DNA from: Piscinibacter gummiphilus
GTDB lineage: Bacteria; Pseudomonadota; Gammaproteobacteria; Burkholderiales; Burkholderiaceae_C
Direction of reading: 5' to 3'
DNA: 64,000 nt
NCBI RefSeq assembly: GCF_032681285.1
Contig: NZ_CP136336.1
Coordinates: forward strand, 3,955,001-4,019,000
Position numbers and translations under genes: made by a program. Under the pieces are notes generated by a model. The model ran no database searches. It was not told the DNA's origin and saw only the letters and a list, made by a program, of their open reading frames with translations. Each line of letters begins with the position of its first letter. The stretch's first letter is position 1. Positions 1 through 8,103 of the stretch are shown in pieces.

Positions 1-34
1 CCGTGCTAGTAAGGGCATTGGCCCAAGAGGTGTC

Positions 35-106
35 GGCTAACCCTTCCATCGAGAGGACGTCACAAGGGCTACGCCCTTGCGCCGCCTCTCATGTCAAACG
101 TTAGGC
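35..106 (+). repeat. attC site 1
   Basis: Outer box GGCTAAC and core GTTAGGC. Belongs to the 72 bp subtype whose central stem is CAAGGGC/GCCCTTG. Bases 1-34 before it are the tail of a cassette that starts outside the window. Confidence 0.92.
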
Positions 107-127
107 CGCACACATGCCTGCTGAGCA

Positions 128-484
128 ATGCACCAGATGGAACAACCACTGACTGACGAAAGGCGGCGGGGCCAGGGTCGCTGGTTCACTGCTTCATTGC
201 TGCTAGTCGGGCTGGCCGCGATTGCACTCTTTCTTCTTTGGCGCGCAGGCCCTTTCGCCCCAAGATTCACCAGCCCAGAGATCCAGGCGAAGCGCTGGCA
301 CCTGCCCGACTGGCTTTGGCTTTCATCTTTTGCCGTGGTAGTACTCGCAACTCCAAGCGCGCTGATATGTGCCGCAGTGGGCTTGGCAAAAGCGAAGCTG
401 CGCATATTCCAAATGCGAACAGTCGTAGCTCTGCTAGTTGTGTTGGCTCTAATGGCAATTGCTACGCGAGTGGTTCCTTCCTAG
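128..484 (+). CDS. Hypothetical three-span membrane protein
   Basis: No family is recognised. The 118-residue product has a charged N-terminus (residues 5-18) and three hydrophobic stretches at about residues 20-38, 65-88 and 96-114, so it probably sits in the inner membrane. A second in-frame ATG at 137 is an equally possible start, and neither has a strong ribosome binding site. It is the only ORF of cassette 1 and stops about 20 bp before the next attC. Confidence 0.6.
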   Translation: MHQMEQPLTDERRRGQGRWFTASLLLVGLAAIALFLLWRAGPFAPRFTSPEIQAKRWHLPDWLWLSSFAVVVLATPSALICAAVGLAKAKLRIFQMRTVVALLVVLALMAIATRVVPS

Positions 485-504
485 GCTTGCATCGTGCGAG
501 TGCG

Positions 505-573
505 GCCTAACCCTTCCATCGAGAGGACGGCGCCCGGCAAGCCGGGCGCCGCCTCTCATGTCAAACGTTGGGC
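505..573 (+). repeat. attC site 2
   Basis: R'' GCCTAAC, R' GTTGGGC; central stem GGCGCCCGG/CCGGGCGCC around a CAAG loop. Confidence 0.92.
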
Positions 574-591
574 GTCAGGAGGAGCATCACC

Positions 592-1029
592 GTGAGTCAG
601 AACGAGCATCATCGTGAAACGGACGCCGTCGCAGAACTCAGCACGCTTCTAGCCGCGCAGCCAAAGGCGGCCTGCGCGAGCCTAACGTCATTCGAAGTTG
701 TTGCCGCTGACCTTGGGGCTGGTTTTGTGCGGTTGCGCTTTGCCGAGCAACCTGCCTTCTCAAATCACTACGGCAACATCCAGGGCGGCCTCGGTATGGC
801 ACTGATCGATGTTTTGGCTTCAGTGGCCGCATACGCGAAGCTTCGGCAGTGGTGCCCCACGGTTGAAATGAAGGCACTGTTCGTTGCGCCGGCGAAGCTG
901 GGGCAATGTGAAGGTGAGGCCAGGGTCATCAAGGCCGGAAAGACCTTCGCCTTTCTTGAGGCACAACTCTGGGGTGCCGACGGTGAGCTTGCCATTCACG
1001 CCACAGCCACAGTCAGTGTCAAGGCTTAG
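592..1029 (+). CDS. PaaI/YdiI-type hotdog-fold thioesterase
   Basis: Likely cytoplasmic acyl-CoA thioesterase of the 4HBT/PaaI type, substrate unknown. The GTG start at 592 follows an AGGAGG at 577-582 with good spacing; a TTG at 568 lies inside the attC core and is unlikely. The 145-residue length fits a single hotdog domain. The signature GNIQGG at residues 61-66, followed by a hydrophobic helix (MALIDVLASVAAYA), matches the family's HGG-like active-site helix, with Gln in place of the common His. A second conserved block is TVEMKALFVAPAKLG. It is the single gene of cassette 2. Confidence 0.8.
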   Translation: MSQNEHHRETDAVAELSTLLAAQPKAACASLTSFEVVAADLGAGFVRLRFAEQPAFSNHYGNIQGGLGMALIDVLASVAAYAKLRQWCPTVEMKALFVAPAKLGQCEGEARVIKAGKTFAFLEAQLWGADGELAIHATATVSVKA

Positions 1030-1080
1030 GTGCAGCGTGTCGCCAAACCAGGCAAATTCCCCGCACTTGGGAACACTGAC

Positions 1081-1149
1081 GCCCAACCCTTCCATCGAGA
1101 GGACCCGCCCCGGCAAGCCGGGTCGGGCCTCTCATGTCAAACGTTAGGC
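1081..1149 (+). repeat. attC site 3
   Basis: R'' GCCCAAC, R' GTTAGGC; central stem CCGCCCCGG/CCGGGTCGGG. The preceding cassette starts GTTGGGC, the exact complement of this R'' box. Confidence 0.92.
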
Positions 1150-1357
1150 GGCGCTATGGGCGAGAACGCCTCGCTTCTCAGAGTTCGGCGGCACACCGCT
1201 TCGGCGAAGAGCGGTGCCACTGCCAAGAAGAGCGGGCTCGTGCCTACGATCGCCACCGCAATGGTTTCGCCTGAGCGTCGGACCAAGCGCAGTGCTCGCT
1301 CGATGAGACGGTTGTCAGTCAGTCAGTGGGTTAGCCGTCGTGGGCGCCCTGCACTGT

Positions 1358-1363
1358 CCGAAG
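1358..1363 (+). repeat. Target site duplication, left (CCGAAG)
   Basis: CCGAAG directly precedes the IS21 terminus and is repeated at 3985-3990. The undisturbed cassette copy at 30920 carries this hexamer once. Confidence 0.85.
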
Positions 1364-1516
1364 TGCGCATTCCACTGATGGCGGACAGTGATTCCATTCC
1401 CATCGCGGACAGCGTTCCAGGCGATGGCGGACACGCTGCGCGGGTGTCCTGAGTGACGCTGCAATCGTAGCCGAACTGTCCGCCATCAGCGTGGAACGGT
1501 GCTCGGCACGGGCGGC

Positions 1517-2254
1517 TCAGGCGGTCTTGGTGAGCTTTCTCATCGACTCGCCCTTGAGGGCTATCTTGTGTGAACCGTGCACGATGCGGTCCAGGATGGC
1601 GTCGGCCAGCGTGGGCTCGTCCAGCCAGGCGTGCCAGGCCGTCACCGGCAACTGGCTGGTGATGAGCGTCGAGCGCGTGCCCACCCGGTCGTCCAGCAAC
1701 TCCAGCAGGTCGTTTCGCTCGTGCGCGGCAATCGGTGCGATACCGAAGTCGTCCAGGATGAGCAGGTCCAGCCGGGCCAGTTGCCCCAGCCGTTTGCCAA
1801 AGCTACCGTCGCCGTGGGCCACGTGCAGCTCCTGCAGCAGCCGTGGCGCGCGGGTGTAGAGGACAGAGAACCCCAGGCGCGCGGCCTGCTGCCCCAGTGC
1901 GCAGGCCAGCCACGTCTTGCCGCAACCGGTGGCACCGGTGAGCAGCACGTTGTGACCATGGCGCAGCCAGTCCCCGCCGGCCAGACTGGTGATGACCTCC
2001 CGGCTCAGGCCCCGGCTGGCGCGCCAGTCGATGTCCTCCAGGCAGGCACTACAGACCTTCAAACGGGCGGCCTTGAGCAGCCGCTCCAGGCGTTTGCCGT
2101 CACGCCAGTCCACCTCGCGCTGCACCAGCAGCGCCAGGCGTTGTTCAAAGGGCAGCTCGCTGGCCATGAGGTGGGTGGCCACGTCGCTGAGGGCGGCCAC
2201 CATGCCGTCCAGGCGCAGGGTGCGCAGTTGGTTGAGGGTCTGTTCGTTGAGCAT
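1517..2254 (-). CDS. istB: IS21 transposition helper ATPase IstB
   Basis: AAA+ ATPase that loads onto target DNA and activates the IstA transposase. It has 245 residues, the normal family length. Walker A GATGCGKT lies at about residues 107-114 and Walker B LLILDDFG at about 164-171. The N-terminal part begins with the typical helical IstB segment (TLNQLRTLRLDGM). It lies 39 bp downstream of istA, in one operon. The copy at 46276 gives the same protein. Confidence 0.95.
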   Translation of the reverse strand: MLNEQTLNQLRTLRLDGMVAALSDVATHLMASELPFEQRLALLVQREVDWRDGKRLERLLKAARLKVCSACLEDIDWRASRGLSREVITSLAGGDWLRHGHNVLLTGATGCGKTWLACALGQQAARLGFSVLYTRAPRLLQELHVAHGDGSFGKRLGQLARLDLLILDDFGIAPIAAHERNDLLELLDDRVGTRSTLITSQLPVTAWHAWLDEPTLADAILDRIVHGSHKIALKGESMRKLTKTA

Positions 2255-2293
2255 GGTTGTTCCTTGTTTGTTTCGCTTCGGTGTCTGGGCTTC

Positions 2294-3847
2294 TCAGTGG
2301 TAGTAGCCCGGCCCGCGCACGTTCTCGTGCAGTGGCAGGCTGGCCTGTGTGGCCTGCGCGGTGATGGGGGCGTCCAGCGGGCGCTGGTCCAGGCCGCAAC
2401 TGAGGATGGACGCAATGCTCTTGTAGGACGGTGAGCGAATCGACTGTGCCCGCGCGCAGGCTGCTTCCAGGCGCTGGACACCGTACTCGCGGCCCAGGCG
2501 CATGAGACCCAGACAGGAGCGGTAACCCTGCTCGGGATGCTGGCGGTGCTCCATCTGCCAGCGCACCACGGCGGCGGTGGCCGCGCCCACGCGCTCACCC
2601 CAGGCGATGAGCTTGGCAGGGGTCCACTGAAGATGCTCGCGATGTGAGGCCGGCATGTGCTCGGGCACGGTGGTGTGCGCGCCCCGGCGAGGATTGAGGA
2701 TGTGGGCGGCCACCCGCCTGTTGCCGTGCAGAACCTCGAGCGTGGTGGCCGTGATGCGCAACTCGACCTTCTCGCCCACCAGCGCGTGGGGCACCGAGTA
2801 GTAGTGGCCATCGAGCTCGACGTGGTAGTCGATGTTGACGCGGGCGGGCTTGAAGCGGGCGATGGGCATGCGCACCGCCGGCAGGGGGCGCAGGGCCGGC
2901 CTGTCGAGCTCGGCAAAGGCGCTGGCGCGGTTACCCGGCAGCTTCTTGAACGCGCGCTGGTTCAAGTCCACCAGCAAGGCGGCAATCGCCCGGTTGAGCT
3001 CGGCCAGACTGAAGAAGGTCTGGTGGCGCAGCCGCGCCAGAATCCAGCGCTCGACCACCTGCACGGCGACCTCCACCTTGGGTTTGTCGCGTGGCTTGGC
3101 CGGGCGCGCCGGCATCACGGCCAGGCTGTAGTGGGCCGAGAGTTCTTCGAGCAGGCGGTGCGCGGTGGGCTCGTAGCGGTCGGGACGGGCCATGAGTGCG
3201 CGCGGCTGGTCAGGCACCAGCAGGCGGGGCACGCCGCCGATGAACTCCAGCGTGGCGATGATGCTGGCCGCCCAGTCGGCGGCCTTCTGGCTGGCGGTGG
3301 CGCAGGCATAGGTGTAGTTCGATGCCCCCAACACCGCCACAAACACCTGGGCCTGGCGAATCTCGCCAGTGCCTGCATCCACGACAGGCAGGCTCTGGCC
3401 GGCGTAGTCCACAAACAGCTTGTCGCCGGCCTCGTGGTTCTGGCGCATGGAGCGCTGCAGGCGCCGGGCCCAGGCCTTGTACTTCTCGCAGAAGGCGCTG
3501 TACTTGTAAGCCTGCCCGGCGTGCTGGTGCTGGTACTCCTCCCACAGCAGTTGCAGCGTCACGCCGGGGCGACGCAGTTCCCGGTGCAGGTGGGCATAGT
3601 CGGGCTCGAGGTGGCGGGACTGGCGGGCCACCGCTGGCTTGTACAGCCGGGCCTGCAGTTCTTCGTCGCTCAAGGTCTGGGCCAGCGCCCAGTCCACGGC
3701 GGCCACGCGCGCGTAGCTGGCTATCTCGCTGACGGTGGATTTGGAGATGCCGAGAGCGGCACCGATTTGACGGGTGCTCAAGGCCCCGCCGTGCAGCAGT
3801 TGCAGTGTATGTCGTAATTTGCTCATGGTGACCCTGGGTGTGGGCAT
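2294..3847 (-). CDS. istA: IS21 transposase IstA
   Basis: DDE transposase of 517 residues. An N-terminal helix-turn-helix (LSTRQIGAALGISKSTVSEI, about residues 24-43) binds the terminal repeats. The integrase core includes LFVDYAGQ (first Asp), a second conserved block VPDQPRALM, and KPKVEVAVQVVERWI with the catalytic Glu region. A C-terminal beta-rich region (HVELDGHYYSVPHALVGEKV) matches the Mu-type C-terminal domain of the family. An in-frame ATG at 3826 is an alternative start. The gene is intact here and lacks its N-terminus in the second copy. Confidence 0.95.
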   Translation of the reverse strand: MPTPRVTMSKLRHTLQLLHGGALSTRQIGAALGISKSTVSEIASYARVAAVDWALAQTLSDEELQARLYKPAVARQSRHLEPDYAHLHRELRRPGVTLQLLWEEYQHQHAGQAYKYSAFCEKYKAWARRLQRSMRQNHEAGDKLFVDYAGQSLPVVDAGTGEIRQAQVFVAVLGASNYTYACATASQKAADWAASIIATLEFIGGVPRLLVPDQPRALMARPDRYEPTAHRLLEELSAHYSLAVMPARPAKPRDKPKVEVAVQVVERWILARLRHQTFFSLAELNRAIAALLVDLNQRAFKKLPGNRASAFAELDRPALRPLPAVRMPIARFKPARVNIDYHVELDGHYYSVPHALVGEKVELRITATTLEVLHGNRRVAAHILNPRRGAHTTVPEHMPASHREHLQWTPAKLIAWGERVGAATAAVVRWQMEHRQHPEQGYRSCLGLMRLGREYGVQRLEAACARAQSIRSPSYKSIASILSCGLDQRPLDAPITAQATQASLPLHENVRGPGYYH

Positions 3848-3984
3848 CGCTGGTTCCGGTCAAAAAACCGGTCAGCGTATGCCGCGTTCGGGTCACTCAG
3901 AACACCCCGCAGGTGTCCGCCATCAGTTTGGAATGCTGTCCGCCATCAGCCTGGAATCGTGTCCGCCATCGCGTGGAATACGCA

Positions 3985-3990
3985 CCGAAG
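3985..3990 (+). repeat. Target site duplication, right (CCGAAG)
   Basis: Direct repeat of 1358-1363 immediately after the IS21 right terminus. Confidence 0.85.
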
Positions 3991-4075
3991 CATGTTGAGA
4001 ATCGATGCGCCCGGAACCCACACGCCGGCTAAAGTTGCTCGCCTGGCAGCGCTCTGCGTCCTCGAATGCAGCGCC

Positions 4076-4144
4076 GCCTAACCCTTCCATCGAGCTGACA
4101 TGCCCCGGCAAGCCGGGTCATGCAGCTCATGTCAAACGTTAGGC
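4076..4144 (+). repeat. attC site 4 (GAGCTGAC subtype)
   Basis: R'' GCCTAAC, R' GTTAGGC. The lateral arm reads GAGCTGAC paired with GCAGCTC instead of the usual GAGAGGAC/GCCTCTC. This subtype follows every copy of the recurrent 368 bp cassette. Confidence 0.92.
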
Positions 4145-4172
4145 GTCGGAAACACGGTCAAGGAGTAACCGT

Positions 4173-4727
4173 ATGACGAACCCTTGTGTTCTCTTCATTC
4201 AAGGCGGAGGCAAAGGCGCACACACCGAAGACAAAGCACTTGCAGATTCGCTAAAGCAAGCGCTTGGTGCCGCGTATGAAGTGCGCTTTCCTCAAATGCC
4301 CGACGAAGCTGATCCGAATGCGCGGTCCTGGAAGATGAAGATATCGCAAGAGTTGTCTCGTATACCTGGCCGCGTGATCCTCGCAGCGCACTCAATAGGT
4401 GGCTCCCTCCTACTCAAGTACCTGACGGAGGAGAAGATCGAGAAACCCATTGCCGGCCTGTTTGTACTTGCCGCCCCGTCATGGGATGGGGATCGTTGGA
4501 ACTTCGACGATCTAAAGCTGCCGGCTGACATCACCGAACAGCTTGCGCCGATCCCGCAAGCGTTTTTCTACCATTGCCGTGACGACGATACCGTTCCGTT
4601 TGCACACCTCGCACTTCACGGAGCACGGCTCCCCCGCGCAACACTACGCGCGATCGATCACGGAGGTCACCAGTTTGACAAAGACCTCAAAATCGTCGCT
4701 AGCGACATTCTCAATGCCGCCGCCTAA
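4173..4727 (+). CDS. Alpha/beta hydrolase, RBBP9/YdeN-like
   Basis: Small serine hydrolase of unknown substrate (184 residues, normal for the RBBP9/YdeN group). The nucleophile motif AHSIGG lies at residues 72-77 (Ser74), a candidate acid in CRDDDTVPF (Asp138 or Asp139), and the base in HGGHQF (His166). The early strand LFIQGGGKGAH supplies the oxyanion-hole region. There is no signal peptide, so it is probably cytoplasmic. An AAGGAG lies about 9 bp before the ATG. The TAA stop is supplied by the attC R'' box. Confidence 0.85.
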   Translation: MTNPCVLFIQGGGKGAHTEDKALADSLKQALGAAYEVRFPQMPDEADPNARSWKMKISQELSRIPGRVILAAHSIGGSLLLKYLTEEKIEKPIAGLFVLAAPSWDGDRWNFDDLKLPADITEQLAPIPQAFFYHCRDDDTVPFAHLALHGARLPRATLRAIDHGGHQFDKDLKIVASDILNAAA

Positions 4728-4790
4728 CCCTTCCATCGAGAGGACTCGCCCCGGCAAGCCGGGTCGAGCCTCTCATGTCAAACGTTAGGC
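4722..4790 (+). repeat. attC site 5
   Basis: R'' GCCTAAC, R' GTTAGGC; central stem CTCGCCCCGG/CCGGGTCGAG. Carries the stop codon of the hydrolase. Confidence 0.92.
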
Positions 4791-4914
4791 CTCACAGGAG
4801 CGATCTGACCCGTACGCAAGGGATGGACCTGGGGCGTCTCGCGAAGTACGGTAGCAAACACCGCCAGTCACCGCCCCAAGAGATCGGACTGAAAGCGGAG
4901 CAGAGGAGGAGCCA

Positions 4915-5616
4915 GTGCTGACACGACATTTATTCATCGCAGCCGCGCTAACGCTCGGGGTCATCCCAACTGCAAATGCGTGGTTTGTAGTCTTCCCAAT
5001 TCCAAACATTGCGAAGCCAAGCGCGCTACGCACACTGATTGACAGGTATTCCCAGTCAAAGCAAACGAAGGCTTTGGCTTATGTCTACGAGCGCAGACGG
5101 TTCGGCAACAGAGGCTTCGTGTGGGGCGCATATGAAGGTGCAGGTACACAGGCGGAAGCAAATGCAACGGCACTAGCACGCTGCAATACCGCACTCGAAC
5201 AAGCCAACGGCAAAAACCTCTACGACTTTGACGGCCGCAGCTGCGAGTTGCATGCATTTGACGGAAAGGAAGATCCGCAAACCCCGATGGCAGTCGAGCC
5301 CGCCGCAGAGCCAGCTTCTGCAGCAGCTCGTTCGGAAGCATTTGACCTAGGCCCAAATGCCTCTTCTGTAGCCAGCACACCCGCATCATCCCCACCGCTG
5401 GAGAAAACTTCAGAAGTTCCCATTGCCACGCCGGCTAACAGCGCACCGATGAAGCCAGCGGCGCCCGTCATGGAGAGCAAGCCGGTCAACGCGCAGACAG
5501 GGCAAGAAGGCTCCGCCACCAGAAGGTTGCGAGAGTTGAATGAGATGCGCAAGGAAGGCTTGATCTCTCAGAAAGACTATGACGAAAAGAAGAAGGCGAT
5601 CCTGCGGGATCTCTAG
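4915..5616 (+). CDS. Secreted protein with C-terminal SHOCT domain
   Basis: Function unknown. The GTG start at 4915 has a strong AGAGGAGGA 5 bp upstream. Residues 1-22 form a signal peptide with an AxA-type end (PTANA). A central Pro/Ala-rich linker spans about residues 120-190. The last about 30 residues (RRLRELNEMRKEGLISQKDY and onward) match the SHOCT short C-terminal domain, an oligomerisation element. The cassette has a 125 bp leader before the gene, longer than most here. Confidence 0.75.
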   Translation: MLTRHLFIAAALTLGVIPTANAWFVVFPIPNIAKPSALRTLIDRYSQSKQTKALAYVYERRRFGNRGFVWGAYEGAGTQAEANATALARCNTALEQANGKNLYDFDGRSCELHAFDGKEDPQTPMAVEPAAEPASAAARSEAFDLGPNASSVASTPASSPPLEKTSEVPIATPANSAPMKPAAPVMESKPVNAQTGQEGSATRRLRELNEMRKEGLISQKDYDEKKKAILRDL

Positions 5617-5623
5617 GTGTGAG

Positions 5624-5692
5624 GCCTAACCCTTCCATCGAGAGGACATGCCCCGGCAAGCCGGGTCATGCCTCTCATGTCAAACGTTAGGC
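5624..5692 (+). repeat. attC site 6
   Basis: R'' GCCTAAC, R' GTTAGGC; central stem CATGCCCCGG/CCGGGTCATG. Confidence 0.92.
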
Positions 5693-5723
5693 TTTTGATA
5701 TTCATCTCAAAGAGAGGTGCTCC

Positions 5724-6005
5724 ATGTCTTGGTACTACCTTCGGATGGAAAACGAAGAGATGCTGGCCCGAGAAGATGAGATAGCCAAGGCAATGCAGAG
5801 TCTTGGGCTTGCTGCTCTTGGTAGTGGAGCTGCGATCTACGTCCACTTCGATTCGCATGACGGAAGACACCACTACTACTTCTCACCGAAGGCAGAACCT
5901 GTTGCCCTTATGTTTGGTGCCCGGGCATGGAACAAACCGGCCAGAGAAGCCATCGGCAGTTTCGCTGTCGGAGACCCCAGCCTCTTTCAGAGCCTTTACC
6001 CGTAA
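5724..6005 (+). CDS. Hypothetical 93-residue protein
   Basis: No domain recognised. It is soluble, with a His/Tyr-rich segment (DSHDGRHHYYFSP) in the middle. The ATG at 5724 is preceded by AGAGAGG. About 237 bp between its stop and the next attC (6006-6242) contain no convincing gene; that stretch looks like degenerate coding or spacer sequence. Confidence 0.6.
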   Translation: MSWYYLRMENEEMLAREDEIAKAMQSLGLAALGSGAAIYVHFDSHDGRHHYYFSPKAEPVALMFGARAWNKPAREAIGSFAVGDPSLFQSLYP

Positions 6006-6242
6006 GCCGCGCTCGTATCGGAGAAGCCACCCAGAAAGTTCAAGATGCGTTCGCCGTCTTCGAATCCCTCACACTTGCGTGTCAAACAATGGCAGCGCGC
6101 CAAAAAGGCAGAAAGTCGCTCTTGGGCGTCATGATCGCCGTTTGGTGGAGAGCCCTGCTCCGCAAGGCTCAAATGCAGCACGAGCGCCCATGCCTTCGGC
6201 ATCGGCTTCCCTACACTCCATCACCGCGCTGCGTGGCTGCCA

Positions 6243-6311
6243 GCCTAACTCTCCCATCGAGAGGACATGCCCCGGCAAGCCGGGTCATGCCTCTCATGTA
6301 GTACGTTAGAC
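6243..6311 (+). repeat. attC site 7 (variant)
   Basis: R'' GCCTAAC, R' GTTAGAC; central stem CATGCCCCGG/CCGGGTCATG. The L'' side reads TCTCCCATCG and the L' side TGTAGTACG, both divergent from the array consensus. Confidence 0.88.
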
Positions 6312-6329
6312 ATCACAGGATCCACGCTC

Positions 6330-6878
6330 ATGAGCGCCAGCAGCGACACCGTCACATTGCGGCTGATGACAGAACAAGACCTTCCGATGCTCTATGACTG
6401 GCTGAATCGGCCCCACATCGTCGAATGGTGGGGTGGGGAGGGCCCAACACTGGCTGAAGTGATGGAGCAGTACCTGCCGAGCGCTCTAGCGCAAGAGTCC
6501 GTCACTCCCTATATTGCGATGGTGAACGGAAGGCCGATTGGGTATGCACAGTCGTACATCGCGTTTGGAAGCGGCGACGGATGGTGGGAAGACGAGACCG
6601 ATCCAGGTGTACGTGGAATAGACCAGTCACTGGCGAATCCATCGCAGCTTGGCAAGGGTCTTGGAACCAAGTTGGTTCGAGCACTGGTTGAGTTGCTATT
6701 CAATGATCCAGAGGTAGCCAAGGTCCAAACCGATCCATCGCCGAACAACGCGCGCGCGATCCGGTGCTACGAGAAGGCGGGATTCGAAAGGCAAGGAATT
6801 GTCACGACACCAGATGGACCAGCCGTCTATATGCTCCAAACACGGCAAGCATTCGAGCGTGCACGCGGTGATGCCTAA
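6330..6878 (+). CDS. aac(6')-Ib-like: Aminoglycoside 6'-N-acetyltransferase, AAC(6')-Ib-like
   Basis: GNAT enzyme expected to acetylate the 6'-amino group of aminoglycosides such as tobramycin and amikacin from acetyl-CoA. Against remembered AAC(6')-Ib the 182-residue product is near-collinear: [84 protein letters not shown] and [10 protein letters not shown] all align, about 85% by eye. Two residues are missing after WWGGE. The Trp-Trp pair (85-86) and Asp162 are unchanged, so it is not the fluoroquinolone-acetylating cr form. ATG 6330 is chosen over an upstream in-frame start inside attC 7. The TAA stop lies in the attC R'' box. Confidence 0.92.
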   Translation: MSASSDTVTLRLMTEQDLPMLYDWLNRPHIVEWWGGEGPTLAEVMEQYLPSALAQESVTPYIAMVNGRPIGYAQSYIAFGSGDGWWEDETDPGVRGIDQSLANPSQLGKGLGTKLVRALVELLFNDPEVAKVQTDPSPNNARAIRCYEKAGFERQGIVTTPDGPAVYMLQTRQAFERARGDA

Positions 6879-6944
6879 CCCTTCCATCGAGAGGACGTCA
6901 CAAGGGCTGCGCCCTTGCGCCGCCTCTCATGTCAAACGTTAGAG
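6873..6944 (+). repeat. attC site 8 (follows the aac(6')-Ib-like gene)
   Basis: R'' GCCTAAC, R' GTTAGAG; 72 bp subtype with stem CAAGGGC/GCCCTTG. From memory, the attC of the clinical aac(6')-Ib cassette shares the L'' sequence CCCTTCCATCGAG, the AAGGGCT/GCCCTTG stem and the CTCATGTCAAACG end. Confidence 0.92.
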
Positions 6945-6949
6945 CGCAT

Positions 6950-7446
6950 ATGAGCCACATCGCCAGAGCCTTTGCGGTTTCTCTTCTTCTGCTGCACGGC
7001 GCCTCCCATACACAGGACGGCGGAGAAGTTGACGTTTATGTGCAGTTGCTGGGATCGCTGAAGTACGCAGAGACGTTCCGCATAAGCATGAGCAAGACCT
7101 GTCCTCGATTGCCAGCCACAGCTGATTCAAAGGTACTGAAACTCTGCTCACAGGTGGGGTTCACGCCTGACAAGAAGATCATCAAGGCACGCATGTTCGC
7201 AAGCAAGTTTCAATCGAAGAGGCGAGAGAAGCTCTTGTCTTTTGGTCTTCTGCGGAAGGCGCGGAAATCAGCCGCAAGTTAGTGGCGCAGATGCGCGGCG
7301 AGAGCAACAGTAACTTCTCGCCGGAAGAAACTCGCCTTCTAGAGAAAGCAAACACTTCTAGCTACGGTGTAGCTCTTGGCCGCTTTGCGAACAGTACAGA
7401 AGCCTCAATCGCCATCATTCGAGAGCTTGCAGGGAATGCGCTCTAA
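6950..7446 (+). pseudogene. Frameshifted secreted hypothetical protein
   Basis: The first frame starts at ATG 6950 with a hydrophobic signal-like N-terminus and stops at 7282. Near 7200-7215 the coding signal moves to another frame, which reads VSIEEAREALVFWSS through to ELAGNAL and ends on the TAA inside the attC R'' box at 7444-7446. The combined product would be about 165 residues. One indel (mutation or sequencing error) explains it. Function unknown. Confidence 0.6.
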
Positions 7447-7509
7447 CCCTTCCATCGAGAGGACGTCGCCCGGCAGGCCGGTCGCCGCCTCTCATGTCAA
7501 ACGTTAGCT
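7441..7509 (+). repeat. attC site 9
   Basis: R'' CTCTAAC, R' GTTAGCT; stem CGTCGCCCGG/CCGGTCGCCG with a CAGG loop. R'' is the complement of the GTTAGAG that opens this cassette. Confidence 0.9.
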
Positions 7510-7527
7510 TTCTTTCACTCCAATCGC

Positions 7528-8079
7528 ATGCCGAGGCGAGCCTTTCTAGTTTCTGCGCTAGTACTCTTTCTTCTGGCCCTGGCGATTGGGAACTCCGGGC
7601 CACATCCAACGCCAATCTATCAGTATCTGTTCTTCAAACAGGTCACAGGGGTTGTGATCAAGAATGACCGTCGCATCATTCAGATAGCGTTCGTGGATTC
7701 AGTAGGTGAGAGCAGGTTGCTGAGTACGCGTCAAACTGGCAGGAGGTTCACTGGGCCTCACGTGGGAGAAAAAGTGGAAGTACTAGTTCCTCCCAAGACG
7801 TCATCTCTTCATCAAACCTACGCTGCCTTAGCGGAGGATGTAGATACACAACTTGCCCTTACTTGGACGCTGGTCGGTATCGCGGCAGCGCTCCTAACGG
7901 CAAGCGGAGCGGGAGTGACATTTCCCCGATCCGATGTGGTTCCACGCGAGGATGCTCACCTGATGGAGCAGGCGCGCGAACGGCAAGCGAGACAAAAGGA
8001 AATGATTGAGGTAGAGATCGCGGAGCGAACGGCTGCGTCAGAAAGACGGCGTGAGGCAAAAAGAAGCTCCCCGAAATGA
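7528..8079 (+). CDS. Membrane protein, DUF3592-like
   Basis: Two hydrophobic segments (about residues 5-24 and 110-130) flank an extracytoplasmic domain that begins near TGVVIKNDRR and ends near VLVPPKTSS; this layout resembles DUF3592-type proteins. The C-terminal 50 residues are a charged, Glu/Arg-rich probable coiled coil on the cytoplasmic side. Role unknown. ATG 7528 lies 20 bp into the cassette. Confidence 0.55.
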   Translation: MPRRAFLVSALVLFLLALAIGNSGPHPTPIYQYLFFKQVTGVVIKNDRRIIQIAFVDSVGESRLLSTRQTGRRFTGPHVGEKVEVLVPPKTSSLHQTYAALAEDVDTQLALTWTLVGIAAALLTASGAGVTFPRSDVVPREDAHLMEQARERQARQKEMIEVEIAERTAASERRREAKRSSPK

Positions 8080-8103
8080 AGACGTCCCGCCTTGAAGGCA
8101 GAA

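Larger units (their letters stand above)
1364..3984 (-). mobile_element. Complete IS21-family insertion sequence
   Basis: The element is 2621 bp with istA and istB on the minus strand. Its ends are related inverted repeats starting TGCGCATTCCAC (left) and TGCGTATTCCACG (right, read inward). The block GATGGCGGACA recurs near both ends, with three to four copies per side, as in the multiple terminal transposase-binding repeats of IS21 elements. It is flanked by a 6 bp duplication (CCGAAG). It inserted into cassette 3, and with both ends and both genes intact it looks competent to move. Confidence 0.93.
1156..4075 (+). pseudogene. Copy 1 of the recurrent 368 bp cassette, split by IS21
   Basis: The same cassette body occurs uninterrupted at 17094, 30920 and 38857. 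Its ORF begins MGENASLLRVRRH at 1156 and is cut at 1363 by the IS21 element; the remainder resumes at 3991. Joining the two sides after removing the IS and one CCGAAG repeat restores the arrangement of the other copies. The predicted peptide is short, Arg/Lys/Ser-rich and of unknown function. It may not be a real protein. Confidence 0.7.

Noticed and set aside
2657..3817. Long plus-strand ORF (386 codons) across istA
   Set aside because: It is antisense to the clearly recognisable IstA transposase. Val/Gly/Gln/His-rich composition is typical of a GC-rich shadow frame; the same shadow appears in the second IS copy at 44716-45873.
5927..6301. Plus-strand ORF between 5927 and 6301
   Set aside because: Overlaps the end of a better ORF and attC 7; Arg/Pro-rich composition without a domain.
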